Shown in pieces: positions 36,701-48,300 of a stretch of DNA of 64,000 nt (position 1 is its first letter; the number at the start of each line of letters is the position of its first letter). The position numbers and the translations under genes were made by a program. The notes under the pieces were generated by a model. That model was not told the DNA's origin and did not search any database. It was given only the letters and a program-made list of their open reading frames with translations. The stretch comes from Leuctra nigra. Taxonomy: Eukaryota; Arthropoda; Insecta; Plecoptera; Leuctridae. The stretch covers positions 21,633,109-21,697,108 of the forward strand of contig OW203764.1 in NCBI GenBank assembly GCA_934045905.1, read 5' to 3'.

Positions 36701-37163
36701 AATTATCTGGACTTTCTCACGATGCAGTATGCTACAAAATCCCTAAATATGATGACAAAAGATTACGGAATAAAAATACTTTCTCAAGTACAAACATTTA
36801 TTTCAGACTTGTTTGTTTGAGATTGGACCGATTACAGGTGACTGCACAAAAGAATACATTTTCTCCGCATCAAATTGGATCATTTTCAAAATGAACAAAA
36901 TGTAGATGGATGACAGAGGAAATATTATAAGCTAGAATCTGTACACAGAGAAGGGGAATAGAATCCACTCAAATTGCTCAAATGTATGCATATTTTAAAA
37001 GCTTTTCGTCATAGAATGAAATTTAGATTATTTTCTTTATTCTGAGCCCCTGTTGAAAAATACCACTTGTAACATCCAGAGTACCTATCAGATTTAAATC
37101 TGATTTAAATTAACTATTTTTGTAAATTACATAGATACCTCCTAGGTAAAATAAATAATGTTT
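33721..37163. other. Long stretch with no recognised gene
   Basis: This lies between the 3' end of the GPCR (+) and the last visible exon of the galactosyltransferase (-). The missing C-terminal exons of the latter would be expected here, but I found no GT25-like exon, no other gene and no clear element. Confidence 0.5.
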
Positions 37164-37250
37164 AATGGTGCGTCGACAACTAGGTCTTTTGCGTAGGTAG
37201 TAGATACATTAGTTTCTTTATTTTCATTTTGTTGATCAAATGGAGGTCAT
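37164..37250 (+). repeat. Dispersed module B, copy 2
   Basis: It shares AATGGTGCGTCGACAACTAGG and TTGTTGATCAAATGGAGGTC with 6050-6129, but here without the GC-rich follow-up. It ends about 45 bp from the last visible galactosyltransferase exon. Confidence 0.6.
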
Positions 37251-37295
37251 GGAGTGGAGAGAGGTAAAAAAAAATTAAGATAAGTGTTCACTCAC

Positions 37296-39692
37296 CCTCC
37301 ATCAACTGCGTCCAGCGGCGTTGCCTCGATGCCCAGCTCCTTGAAGCAATTGATCATGCGTTCTCGGCGATCTGGCCGACGCAGCAGGTTGATCATGAAC
37401 ACTTGGTCGAACCCCATCATGTCGCGCTCAGGCAGACTTGTGTACTCGGCCAGAAGATTGGACACGGCCAATGGTGGGTCAAACACTGCAGAAAGATGAT
37501 AATAGAAATCAATTTGCTGGTACAGAGCAGAGCAGTGTACCTTGTTAATTAAATATAATTTTCTCTTCTGATTTCTGAAGGCTTCTACAAGTTAAAACAA
37601 CCCAAAAACGATCGATCGGTCAATTTGAAATTTTCGGCAAGTGCCACCAAATACATCGTGTCAATAGGTCTGTTCGTTTACCCTGCCAAAAGCTACAGCA
37701 AACTGCCACAAGCTACAGAGGAATGATCTGATTGGATGATGTGTGCTTGTGGCAGTTTGCTGTAGCTTTTGGCAGGGTAAACGAACAGACCTAATGTTGG
37801 AGATAATTTTTTGTTTTAAAAATAATTACTATGTTAAAAAACACCCAAAGCCACAACAAACATGAAAAAATCTAAAAAGTGAAGTGACAGTCATTTTTCC
37901 ATATGACAGTGATTCTAAAAGGCCGAAATAGAGTTTTAACTGTCTCTAAATTTGATAACATTAATAGGTAGAACAACTGCTTTTAAATCAGAATAAGAGT
38001 AGATAGCATGAAAAAATTTAATTGGACACTTATGTCCCTTTATGACAAGCCACTAAAATGCAGAAGTCAAAGCATTTTACAATAACTGATGAAGCACACA
38101 ACAGAGTTCAACACAACAGAGTTAAGAGCCTCTTAAAGACAGACACTTACCTAAAACTTGCAGTTTTATGTTTGTCAACTGTTGCAGGTCCTGACTAAGT
38201 TCATCGGCATCAGTTAAAGGCACCATGATGTATCCATACACTTGATCATTACACACTTTAAACGAAATGTCTGGAAGAGAATAATTGTGATAAACTAGTG
38301 AACATAAACAAGAAACAAAAATGGTTTAATCATATTTCCAAGTACAAGTTGCCTTACCTGATACATTAGCCGAAACAGCAAATATAATAATATCATCATG
38401 CGGGCCAGAGTAATTATTTAATTTGCTTGAAACAAACGTCAGATTGTTTGTCGCCGTCTTCCGCAAGTTAACCAATACTGCCGAATGAACCATTGGTACT
38501 TGGAAGCAGCCAACGTTTGTACGATAGATGATTGGGCTATATTCATCAGTGCGAAGATAGTAGTAGTCGTCAGACATTCCACACCAGAAGTTTGAGTACA
38601 AGCCATCAGACCTCAGCATTGGCGCATTGACAATATCGTCTTTTGATATTAACGATCGTAGAGTGAATGCATTGGTGATAAATGCATCGCTGTCCAGAAA
38701 CTGCACACAAATATAGTATTAAATAAAGGTTTAACAGAAAAATTGTGCATTTTTCTATGAAAATCAAAAAATATCAAAAATGTAATCAAAGTGTAGAATT
38801 TAATTGAACTAAGCAACAGGTAGTTCATGAAAATAGGTTTTTCTTACTAATTGAAGATCAACAACATTTCGGAAACAACAACACGATTTTGTTAACAGAT
38901 TTATCTCCACAATGTTACTTACCCAAACGAAATCTGCCCACATCTTCCGCGCTTCATCGAGCGCCTCTTCACGTAACTGAATGACGTGGGTGTAACGAGC
39001 CGTTGACCAATGAGTTGCACCCGTTTGGTCTGCAAGTCGTAGCGGTGGTGATGCTTTAAGATCACTATTGATTGAGTGGTACATTCCATTAACAGAGCTA
39101 ATCCATTTCTTCAAGATATCGATGGAATTGTCTTCATTGTGATCGCTTCGAATCCTAAAAATGAATCATACCAGTTTGTCAGATTCAATTACTTAGGCTG
39201 GGTAGGACAACTCTGGATTAAGTTAACTCTCGAGGGTTAACCAATGAAACAAGTTGGCGCGAATTCCATAGCCAATAAGATTCACTAATTTCCACTAATC
39301 ATCGAGAGTTAACTTAATCCAGAGTTGGTCCTACCCGGCCTTAGTAAAATCTTTAAGAAAACTTCGTTTTCAATACGAATTAGTTTGGTGCTACATTTTT
39401 TTTAACTCTACACCAACTGAAGCATTTTGAGACCGTTAAAATCAACTTACCATAGTGAAATTCGGTCTTTGGGGTAATCCAACCTCTCTAAAAGTGTCAA
39501 AAAATAAGGAAGAGTGTGAGCTTTGTTTCTTGCCAGTATAGCAATAACAACTGTGGGTTCTTTTGTTTCATTATACTGAGTCACAGTTCCCTTGACGTCA
39601 ACGGGGTAAAAGAAGAAGATATAAGACACTACACACAACAAATTAAATAAATAAACGCAATGAAACCACCGACTGTTGCACCCCTCCGCCAT
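37296..39692 (-). CDS. COLGALT1: Procollagen galactosyltransferase (GT25 family), 5' part only
   Basis: Exons (minus) are 39692-39451, 39154-38923, 38700-38358, 38270-38151 and 37485-37296, all with GT/AG borders and consistent phases. The protein starts with a hydrophobic signal or anchor (YLFNLLCVVSYIFFFYP) and continues with the glycosyltransferase core: VVIAILARNKAHTLPYFL, ERLDYPKDRISLW, the DSD motif in FLDSDAF, YSNFWCG, and GCFQVPMVHS. Exon 5 begins the second domain (MGFDQVFMINLLRRPDRRER...DAVDGG). The family transfers galactose to hydroxylysine of collagen in the ER. The last donor (GTGAGT at 37295) is intact, yet the C-terminal exons, with the second domain's acidic motif and the ER-retention tail, are not visible. 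The gene is truncated, or its 3' end is elsewhere. Confidence 0.88.
37665..37793. mobile_element. Short foldback MITE with TA flanks
   Basis: Arms of about 48 bp (TAGGTCTGTTCGTTTACCCT... and its reverse complement) enclose a ~31-bp loop. TA at both edges fits Tc1/mariner-type target duplication. It lies in intron 4 of the galactosyltransferase gene. Confidence 0.85.
38151..38270 (-). other. Galactosyltransferase exon 4 (not a free-standing ORF)
   Basis: The exon was assigned by phase: it starts after TTCCAG with a codon split G|AC and ends before GTAAGT with one spare base that joins exon 5. It reads DISFKVCNDQVYGYIMVPL, matching the linker before the second GT25 domain. Confidence 0.8.
39193..39343. 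mobile_element. Harbinger-like (Tourist-type) MITE with TTA duplication
   Basis: The terminal inverted repeats begin GGCTGGGTAGGAC and end GTCCTACCCGGCC, with further pairing inside (CTCTGGATTAAGTTAACTCT with its reverse complement). TTA directly flanks both ends. A 3-bp TTA duplication with GG(C/G)-type ends is the PIF/Harbinger pattern. It lies in intron 1 of the galactosyltransferase gene. Confidence 0.85.
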
Positions 39693-40559
39693 CGCTGACG
39701 GACACTAGCTACAAGCGTGCAGCTGACAGTGACACTTGCAAGGTCATTGGGTAAGCCAGTACGGTACGAGCACGTGGCTACAACAAAATCAGTGCAATGA
39801 ATCGTTCTTTTTATGTAATATTTTAAAATTATTTCATTTATCATTACATAATATTATGGTATAAGCATAAAATCGAAATTTTCTAAAATCGATTCTTGAA
39901 AGAATTAAAAATTTAGAAAATAGTATTTTTGTACTTTCAATGAAATGAAATTTTTCAAAATTCGAACTATAATTTTTCACCATATTATTAGATTTAGATA
40001 ATATACAACGATTGTTGAAATATCTAGTCAGACAATATTAAAATCGACTTATTTCAAACTCTGCCCAGATATTAAAATTTACATACGTTTTAAAAAATTA
40101 TGATTTTATTTAAATTAAAAAAATATACTTTTTACTATTATTATTTAAGCATAAACAAGGACTAATTATTGAAAATGATGAAGATAATTGGATTGTTGGG
40201 TATAATTTATTTTATCAAAATTTAATACCTACTCAATAAATTCAACACATTTCATTCGAGGAAAAGGGCAAAGATCACAAGGAATACTAAGTACTCTGTA
40301 CTATCCATTTCACGAGAGAAGGGTGAGGGGGGGGAGAGAGGGGGGGGGGGGGATTCCAATGTTAAAGCATAGAGATAAATACAAGAAGAACACAGTGTAA
40401 ACTGTAAAGATACAGTCGACCTGTAGTTATGTGGGAATGTAACGGTAGTCATCCCCATCCCCTTTCTCTGGTGGAATGGATTTCAACAAGCATTATTCCA
40501 AAATACATGGCACAGTACAGTTCATATCAACCTGAGAATTATTTGCAAGTAACTAATGT
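39693..40559. other. Intergenic, with G-rich tract
   Basis: This lies between the divergent-side start of the galactosyltransferase and the 3' end of Twinkle. It holds AT-rich DNA and a G/A-rich stretch at about 40318-40353 that includes a long G run. No gene is seen. Confidence 0.6.
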
Positions 40560-42774
40560 CTAGTCAATTATTTCTGGAACTTGTTTCTTTTTGCGGTGAC
40601 CGTAGCTAATACTGTCTTTGTCGAACTCTAGTGGCATGACTCCAAGATCACCTGTGTATCTGTTCTTTGCAATCTGCAAATATTTCTTCCCACGCACCGA
40701 AGTCAATCGCTTATCCTGAATAATTAATACATTATCTGCCTCCTGGGCAGCTTTAGCCCCTCCAAATATTGAACTAGTTGTCAAATCTTCAGAGTCTCGT
40801 TCCTTTCTAGGATGAATGACTAAACTCACATGGCAATTCTTCTTTGTAGCAAAAGTTCTGAAATTAGCTATAATTGCGTCTTGCTTCCAGAATCGATCCA
40901 TATGCTTCGATTCTTCAGATACACCCATCATAAATTGAACATTATCAATGATAACATGTGCAATATCATGAACGTAAGTAGCATGCTCCACGGCCTCCAT
41001 AACCACTCGAACAGATTGTTGGCCGTGAAATGTCATAAAATAAATTGGAAGTTTTTCAAATTCATCAGCAAATGAATCAAACTGGTCAAGATTTTGATCG
41101 AGGGGTATTCCCGACATCTGAGTCAGCATAGTCCTTGCTAAACGAGCATTTCGTATTTCAAAACTTCCCCATAACGTGTTCACACCCTGCATTGCCAAAT
41201 CCAATGAGTATTCACTCATGAACGTTGTTTTCCCACTGCCCGTTGGTCCTGTTAGTACGGTAAACTCCCCTCGTCGATGTCCTTTAAGAATCCGAGTTAG
41301 AGACGGAAAGCGTTTCCACTTCACTCCTTGCACCTAAAACAGTAGAAAAATCCATCAGCTATACATCATTGATACACACAAAAACTAATTTACAGTTCTG
41401 TGCATTGTTGATACCTTATCATTGTTTTGAAGCTCAGCCAAGACATCTTGACGTAGGCTGGCAAACTCAGTGATGGCCTCATGCCAGATGGGCTGTGCAG
41501 CTTGAACAATAGCCTTCAAGTCCAGCTCTCCAGCAAGTGCTGCATGTGGTGCCGGCTGATCAACAGTCGGACGGACAAAGTGGCACCTCTTCTCATCAAG
41601 CTTCTTTGCAAAATTTCTAGCGGTGTCCCAAGATCCCGTATCGTCGCCAAACCAAAGAATCAATTTTTTAAAGCGTTCCAGAGAAGGTAAAACTTGTTGT
41701 GGTAGGTTGGTTAATCCATGTGGAAGACATATGACTTGATAATGAGATTTTTGAGCTGATAAGGCCAAAGCATCTAACAATGAAGGAACTATGACTGCAG
41801 TGTCAGATTTAATGGTCTTTCCAAGTTTGGGACCAATTATTCCAGCACATCCTGTCGGTGGAAACGTAGTTTCTTGACCAGTAAATCGACTTAACACTTT
41901 GTATCCTGCTATAGAGCCATGACAACTGTACAAAGGAAAGTAAAGGTTTGATTTTGACTCGTCAATACGAATGTCAAAATTCGCAATTGCAACTGAAGTG
42001 GAAGCGAGTTTCAGATCTTGCAGTATTGAATTCAATTCTTCTTCAGAAACAGAAGACAGGAGTTGAGATGTTTTTCGAATCTGTTTCCAGACTGCCAGTG
42101 TTGTTTGCTCCTCAATAGAGCCCTCCTTCAATGCGTCGATATCCTTCGGAATTACTGGCTTCCCAGACTTTTTTCTGATTAAAACTTTCTCCAATGCCAA
42201 CCATGATCCTGAATGTTTACAGTGGTAACACACAAAATATCCTGAAAGAAGAAAATAAACACTATAAAAATCAGTGAACAGCCTACCTACCTACTACATA
42301 TTCAACGGAATCTGAAAATATTGGAGTTTTTAATAATAAATTCTACCTACCCGTTATTTTATTAATATATAATTTGTTCTGGGGTGACGTAGTAGTCGAC
42401 TCGGTGCATAAGGGACAGTCGACAATGAGACAGGTAAAGCCATCGTCAAAGCTCATACCATAAGAACGCAAAGTCTTTTTCAACTGAGACACGGATATGG
42501 TGTATACAGCGTCTGTACTAATATTATTGTAATATCTTGGGTTAATTTGATAATAACACCCCTCTTTCTGGGATAGCAGGGGATGCAACAAGTGCGGATG
42601 GTATTGTTTGAGGTTAAAATTACATGTGAACTGATTCTTTGAAGTGTACGACCCGTTACGTTTAAAAGTAACGCCCGAATAATGTTTAAAAGTTACACAA
42701 TTATTATTTATCTTTGAAAATGAACGCAATAATCCAGTGGGCCACAAAAAAGGCATGACAATAAGCAAATCCAA
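40560..42774 (-). CDS. mtDNA-helicase: Twinkle, mitochondrial replicative DNA helicase
   Basis: Three exons (42774-42351, 42241-41415, 41333-40560) with GT/AG introns of 109 and 81 bp give 674 aa, near the 684 of human TWNK. The N-terminus is hydrophobic then basic, fitting a mitochondrial targeting sequence. The N-terminal primase-like half keeps two CxxC pairs, CPLC and CYHC, split by intron 1; in Drosophila these cysteines have been reported to hold an iron-sulfur cluster. The C-terminal RecA-type helicase has Walker A (GPTGSGKTT), Walker B ([10 protein letters not shown]), SLVIHPRKE and an arginine-finger-like region (KNRYTGDLG). It unwinds mtDNA at the fork together with mitochondrial DNA polymerase gamma. 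It is divergent from the small gene at 43069. No damage is seen. Confidence 0.95.
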
Positions 42775-43068
42775 GAAAATGTTTTATACAATACAATCAA
42801 TTCCCGCCATGATGAATGAAGAGCCATCGGTGATTGGTTGTGAAGAAGTTCTTTGACCAAGGTGATGTAAATGTAATGTAATGTCTTTGGTTGAACAGAA
42901 AAACATCTTTGGAACACTTTGATGGAAAGCAGAAAAGTAATCAGCTGTTTGTATTCATAAAAATGTGTAAAGGTTAGCATTAACTTTTCATTTTCATTAG
43001 TAAATAGGTACTAATCTATATAGAAATGTGCTTTCTAACTCATACAATTAATCTATAATTTCAGTTTG
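42775..43068. promoter_or_regulatory. Probable bidirectional promoter interval
   Basis: About 294 bp separate the Twinkle start codon (minus) from the start of the small membrane-protein gene (plus). A likely splice acceptor (TATAATTTCAG) sits 5 bp before the latter ATG, so a 5' UTR exon may lie inside. No specific element was identified; the call rests on the head-to-head layout. Confidence 0.35.
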
Positions 43069-43236
43069 ATGGCTGTCCAAAACGTTACCAGTGTTGGTCA
43101 CTTTTTCAGGAGATACCGAGTCGTAATCTTCTTTCCCACCTTCACTGCTGTGACAATATTGGCAGATTTACTTCACACAAGACGTTGGAAAGAACAGAAA
43201 CAACAAAGCATTAAATCAAATAAGGAGATCGTATAG
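43069..43236 (+). CDS. Small single-pass membrane protein (55 aa), possibly mitochondrial
   Basis: The ATG follows a good splice acceptor (ATTTCAG then TTTGATGG). The product is 55 aa: a short polar N-terminus (MAVQNVTSVGHFFRRYR), one hydrophobic segment (about residues 17-35, VVIFFPTFTAVTILADLL) and a basic tail (RRWKEQKQQ). Its size and layout resemble small inner-membrane respiratory subunits or assembly factors, and its neighbours Twinkle and NDUFB1 are mitochondrial, but I cannot name the family. An AATAAA-type signal (TAATAAAATA) follows at about 43250. It could still be a chance ORF. Confidence 0.6.
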   Translation: MAVQNVTSVGHFFRRYRVVIFFPTFTAVTILADLLHTRRWKEQKQQSIKSNKEIV

Positions 43237-43259
43237 AATCAAACAAGGTAATAAAATAT

Positions 43260-44541
43260 AGTATGTGTTACCTATTTTCTTCCTTGGTTTCGCAGCGTGA
43301 AAAGACGATACCGCCACAGCTCACAAGGAGTCACAATTTAGGTAGAAAACCGCTTGGTGTAACGAGCATCAATCAATATAGAAATTCTAAAAATATATAG
43401 TGACATTAGGTAATTTCATGATAAGCATCTTCACTCTAGAATTGCTCCTTCATTTAACATGGTGGTCAACAAAATGAGTACGCTTATCGAAAATTTACCC
43501 GAAATTAACTTTTCACGATCCACTTGAATCAAAATGCAAAATTATCTGCTTTTCATACAGTTTGAAACCGGTATAAACATCATTACCTACTCTAGATTCT
43601 GGAACATAAATCCCCATGCTCGATTGACGCAGATGGACGACACTAAATTTCTATATCATCACATTTTCAAAGAGCCGTAGGTAGATCTATGTGCGCGGGA
43701 GCCGAGAAATTAACTCTGAACACTGCTTGTGGCATGCTACGATTCAATGAAAGATTGATTCCAATCCTCGCTGAGCAGGAAAAGTTAATTAAATGATAAA
43801 AGTGCAAACTCTTGTAATGTAAGGACTTGACTGTTGCATAACCATGAGCCCTATTATGAAATGACTGAGGGTCTGAGAGCTATCGTTATATGCAACTAGT
43901 GGCTTTTCGGTACACGCTCTATGATGTTTTTGTGATGTTGGCCCCCAAAAGGGCCGTGTCCTTTTGGGGGCCAACATCACAAAAACATCATGTAAGAGCG
44001 TGTACCGAAAAGCCACTAGTTGCCTATAATGAAAGGATCAAATATTAATATTGATATTGGGTAATATTGAGGCTACAACAATCATCCTAGAATGTGGGTG
44101 GCGGACTTTTATCTGTACAATACAATATTACAAATGGTGACAGATCTGGGATAATGAAGTTTAACACGGAGAAACATTATTTGGTAATTCTGGTTACTTT
44201 CCCTTTTTTGCATGATTTCATTGTACATACCTAATGCAATTGCATCTACATCGCCAGTACCTACCATTTAATTTGAAGTAAACTAGGTACAATTCAGTAA
44301 TTTTACCTTGTACCTACTTAATGCTCCAAATAAATTTCCTGTAAATAAATTTCACTTTCTGTATTATCCCCTGGCTGTGCTCATAGTCATAAGAATGGTT
44401 CATAATTTGTTTTTTAACTTGATTAGTCAGATATGTTGTTTTGGGTCTCTGGCTGAGACCATCAATTCTAGCTCCCCAGCAACCAATTTATTTCATCTTA
44501 GATTGTCACAGTATTTGCACCAGGTAATTATTTTTTACAGA
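43260..44541. other. Intergenic, holding a foldback element
   Basis: Apart from the palindrome at 43892-44023, nothing was recognised. The frame upstream of the NDUFB1 ATG (from 44308) is not supported as coding. Confidence 0.55.
43892..44023. mobile_element. 132-bp near-perfect palindrome
   Basis: Arms of about 62 bp (GCAACTAGTGGCTTTTCGGT... and its reverse complement) meet at a ~8-nt centre (GGGCCGTGTCC). One small mismatch region occurs near the CTATG/CATGTAAG positions. There is no coding. It is a minimal foldback MITE, or the joined ends of a larger transposon. Confidence 0.88.
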
Positions 44542-44715
44542 ATGGCAGTATTTGGAATCACTCGGCAGTACGTATGGGGTATCTTGCCTCTTACGGGCTT
44601 CATGATCGGCTGGTTTCTAGATACAAAGGAAACTGAACGTATGACCATGTTTCGAGACAAGAGCGCACTCTATGGTAGGATTTTAAAAGAGGGAGAGAAA
44701 CCATCATGGCCCTAA
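44542..44715 (+). CDS. ND-MNLL: NADH dehydrogenase 1 beta subcomplex subunit 1 (NDUFB1, MNLL)
   Basis: The product is 57 aa, the usual length for this supernumerary complex I subunit. After a short N-terminus it has one membrane segment (VWGILPLTGFMIGWFLD) and the family's conserved tail: ETERMTMFRDKSALYGR then GEKPSWP. It sits in the inner-membrane arm of complex I. The ATG directly follows TTTTTTACAG, so the coding exon probably starts one base before it, with the 5' UTR in an upstream exon. It lies about 1.3 kb from the small membrane-protein gene on the same strand. Confidence 0.88.
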   Translation: MAVFGITRQYVWGILPLTGFMIGWFLDTKETERMTMFRDKSALYGRILKEGEKPSWP

Positions 44716-45364
44716 TGTAAGTGTTTCTTTTAGTGTTATATGTATAGAATCTTTGTAGATTAACTATTTATTATAAACTCTTTCATGAATACATACAAAT
44801 AATTTTTGTTCCAATAAAAACATTCAAATAATATTGATATACAACTTTCTTTGTAGCTAGGTAACCTGAAGTTTACTCTGTAGTGCACCACCTTCATGCA
44901 AACTAAGAGACAATATGAAGGTCGTGGTGGTGTAGTGATTTCATTAAAACGATTACCTATCTTTCACTAGGTAAAGTAAGCCATCGAAGTTCTACTAACA
45001 AGCTAGTTACTATTGCAAATTACCTATTATTATTTTAGCACCATTTCTGTAGGTAGAACATTATTATCTTGTCAATTGCTATATTTAACAATTTTAGCCA
45101 TTCATGGCAATTAAAAATTAAATCATATTCATGTATACAGTCAAATCATTCAGGAAATACTCACAAATTTGAATGAACCCTCGCTCCAAGCCTGCCAATG
45201 CCAAAACTACAAAGCAGTTCCAATACGTGATACTTATTTCACAGGAATACTACTTACATGATTGAGGTAGGTAGATTAAAAACATAACTGAAAAAGCACT
45301 AGGTAGCTATTGTAACAATCTAATAAAATTATTCTGAATGTTCTATGACGATGCTGCATTAATA
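44716..45364. other. Intergenic between convergent NDUFB1 and Nek2
   Basis: AT-rich, with ATTTTTGTTCCAATAAAAAC near 44800 as a possible NDUFB1 polyadenylation site. Nothing else was recognised. Confidence 0.55.
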
Positions 45365-48300
45365 CTAACGGAAATGTCCAGTAGATGCATAAGGTAATGG
45401 CTTGAGCTCCGTTGAGTTTGTACCAACTTTCTTCTTGATAGAACTTTTTCTTGGGTGTTCCCATGTATTGATCACATTTTCCTTGTTTGAACGGACCCCG
45501 CTATTTTGCGCCACATTCAGAATACTAAATGCTTGTCGCTTGCTCTCGAGCCATTTTGCCCTCTCCATGGAGTGTAGATCAAACCTGGCCAACACATCAT
45601 TGCGTAAATTATCTGTAATGGTAGGGTCGGGCGTCTCTGCACCGCCAATATCTCTTCTCTGGACAGAGGTGGATGAATCCCTGAGCATGCGTTGCTTATT
45701 CATAGTCCCGCTCCCTTGATGGTATTTTGTTGGCTTGGAGCCTTCGGATTTCTCAACTTGGGGATAACTGAATCGCACATGGCGTTGAGAAGGTGGCACG
45801 AATTTCGACGGTCTTGTAACGTGGCTTGGTTTTATCTTGCAAGATGTTGGAAGTATGCTCGTGTCTCCTGGATCGGCACTCAATGAAGTGTCCATGTTTG
45901 CCACATTTGGCTCCAAAATGCTACAACGCTTGGCTGAATTCTTCTCTCCACTTGATATTGAACGAGAATCACGGCACTGATGAAGGTACACATTTGCTCT
46001 CGACATTGTTTCTCTCGTAAGCTTGCCCAACAAAGTTACTTCCTTTTCTCGCTTCTGCAAAGCTCTTTCTCGTTCTTCAATTGCAAGTTCCTTCTCCCTC
46101 AATAATGATTCCCTAAGTTTTAGCCCTTCAAGTCGAATTACTAGTTCTCTCTGAAACTCTGAATTTTCTTTTATGTCAGTAGGTCGTTTCACTTGTATTG
46201 TGCTCGTGTGATGTTTGCAACTGATGCGTCCAACTGTATCAAATGTATTATTTATTATATTCGTGACTACAATGGGATGTTGCATAATATTTTCAAGGGA
46301 TGGTCGACGCTCTTGCTGGACTGTTAGTAACTCGCAGACAATATTCTGAAGGTCATCAGTATATTGGATTGATATTCGTGACTGTTTGCCGGCCCTTATG
46401 TTCACTGCCAGCTCATTGAAGCTGGTCCCCTGAAATGGGGGAGTTAGAGAACACATCTGGTAGATGAGGCAGCCCAGAGACCAAACGTCAGATTTCTTTG
46501 TATATTTCTCCCCGAAAACCACTTCCTAAGAAAATAAATAACAATATTATGAGTTTTAAATCACAACACACTGAGTAGGTTGGTACTGAAAAATAATTGA
46601 ATAATTAAATGATTAGGTGATTAAAGTTAGTAAATAGTTGGTTGGGTAATAAATAATAATACGCTAATGTTTTGCAATTCGACACTAAAAATACCTAGAG
46701 AGTGCGCTAGTAAATATAAGATGGACGCTCCCGCGAGTACAATCCCAGCGCGTGCGTACTTTTACATACAAGTCACTTTGATGTCAATCGTAACGAGTTC
46801 AGTAAAAAGTTATAAATACATCGCGAAATAACAGAAATTGATGCTTACCTCAGTGTCAACAATCAAATACAATTGGCAATTGGCATATTTCATTACAGCA
46901 CACATTCATTCAAATTCTTGTGAAAACGAGTTGTCTGTTCACCAAAAGCAGCATTTGACAGATTGCAATTGTTTGAACGATGTGTCAAGAAAAATGTGTG
47001 TTCAGAATGCCGTGAGAAAAACAATTTGCATCTGTCAAATGGTGATTTTTGGTGAAAAGACAACTCGTTTTCACAAGAATTTGAATGAATGTGTGCTGTA
47101 ATGAAATTGAAATATGCCGATTGTATTTGATTGTTGACACTAAGGTATTCACCAATTTCTGTTATTTCGCGATGTAATTATAACTTTTACTGAACTCGTT
47201 ACGATTGACATCTAAGTGACTTGCCAGAACGCGCCCTGTGCACATGTGCACAAGTACTCGTGGTATAGATGCTAACTTTTTCCGCTAGGTGGCGTTTTGC
47301 AACTTTTAGTGTCGAATAGAATTTCAAACTCTGTAGAACAAGTGCACTACTAAGAGTTCCGTATTTAATTTTTTTAACAATATGAATTTTGCAAGCAACA
47401 CCGACTGGATTGGTGTGTAGTGCAGTGTGGCAAACCAAACAAATTTTTGAATATTAAAAGAATAAAATTATTACATGCACAGTACCTAACTCTGAAAGAA
47501 ATATCGGAGTAATTGATCAGATAAATACTATGACATTCAGTTCTTACCGGACTCATATAATAGGGTGTCCCCACATAAGACTGCGAGAGTTCAACTCCTC
47601 TGTCGAGAATACAAGCCAATCCAAAATCTCCCAGCTTGACGTTACTTTTACTATCCAAGAATACATTGGCTGGCTTGATATCTCGATGAATAACCGTCTT
47701 ATTAGCAAGCAGAGAATGGCAAGCTTGGACTGCGCGACCAGTTTGGTATAGAATATGCCAGATGAAACCCTCGGTCAGCTGTTCTCCTTGTCTAAAAGGC
47801 AATTGATTTGGTACTTTACAAGTGATGTAAAAGATCAGACATGTATCAAAACTTAGTGTACTTAGCAGGTACTTCTACTTACTTAATGCATTCTTTTATT
47901 AAAGAGCCCAAATCACCTCCTTGGCAGTATTCCATGATGATGTATAAAGTAGATATCTGCTTATTGATGAGGTGACCATAATAACGGACAATGTTGGGAT
48001 GATCCAATTCCCTCAGCAAATTTACCTCCGACACTATACGCTGAAATTTCAAGAGTATTGTTGTTAATGGTGGGGTGTGTGGATATAAAATAGTAGGTTT
48101 TCTACCTACCTACTGGAAAACCTGTCATAAGCCCACTGATAACATGTGGATTGCGCATCAATACTATGCGAGTGAGTGAAGTCAATATTTTTATACCACC
48201 ACCATGATTTCTAACAAATAATAACTAAAAATAACAAGTCAAATATAATATACCTCAATTGATTTTCAAAGTGATATTAGAAATGATTCAGATCAGGTAG

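Noticed and set aside
44308..44541. N-terminal extension of NDUFB1
   Set aside because: The family is about 57 aa and the ATG at 44542 directly follows a splice acceptor; the upstream part has no homology.
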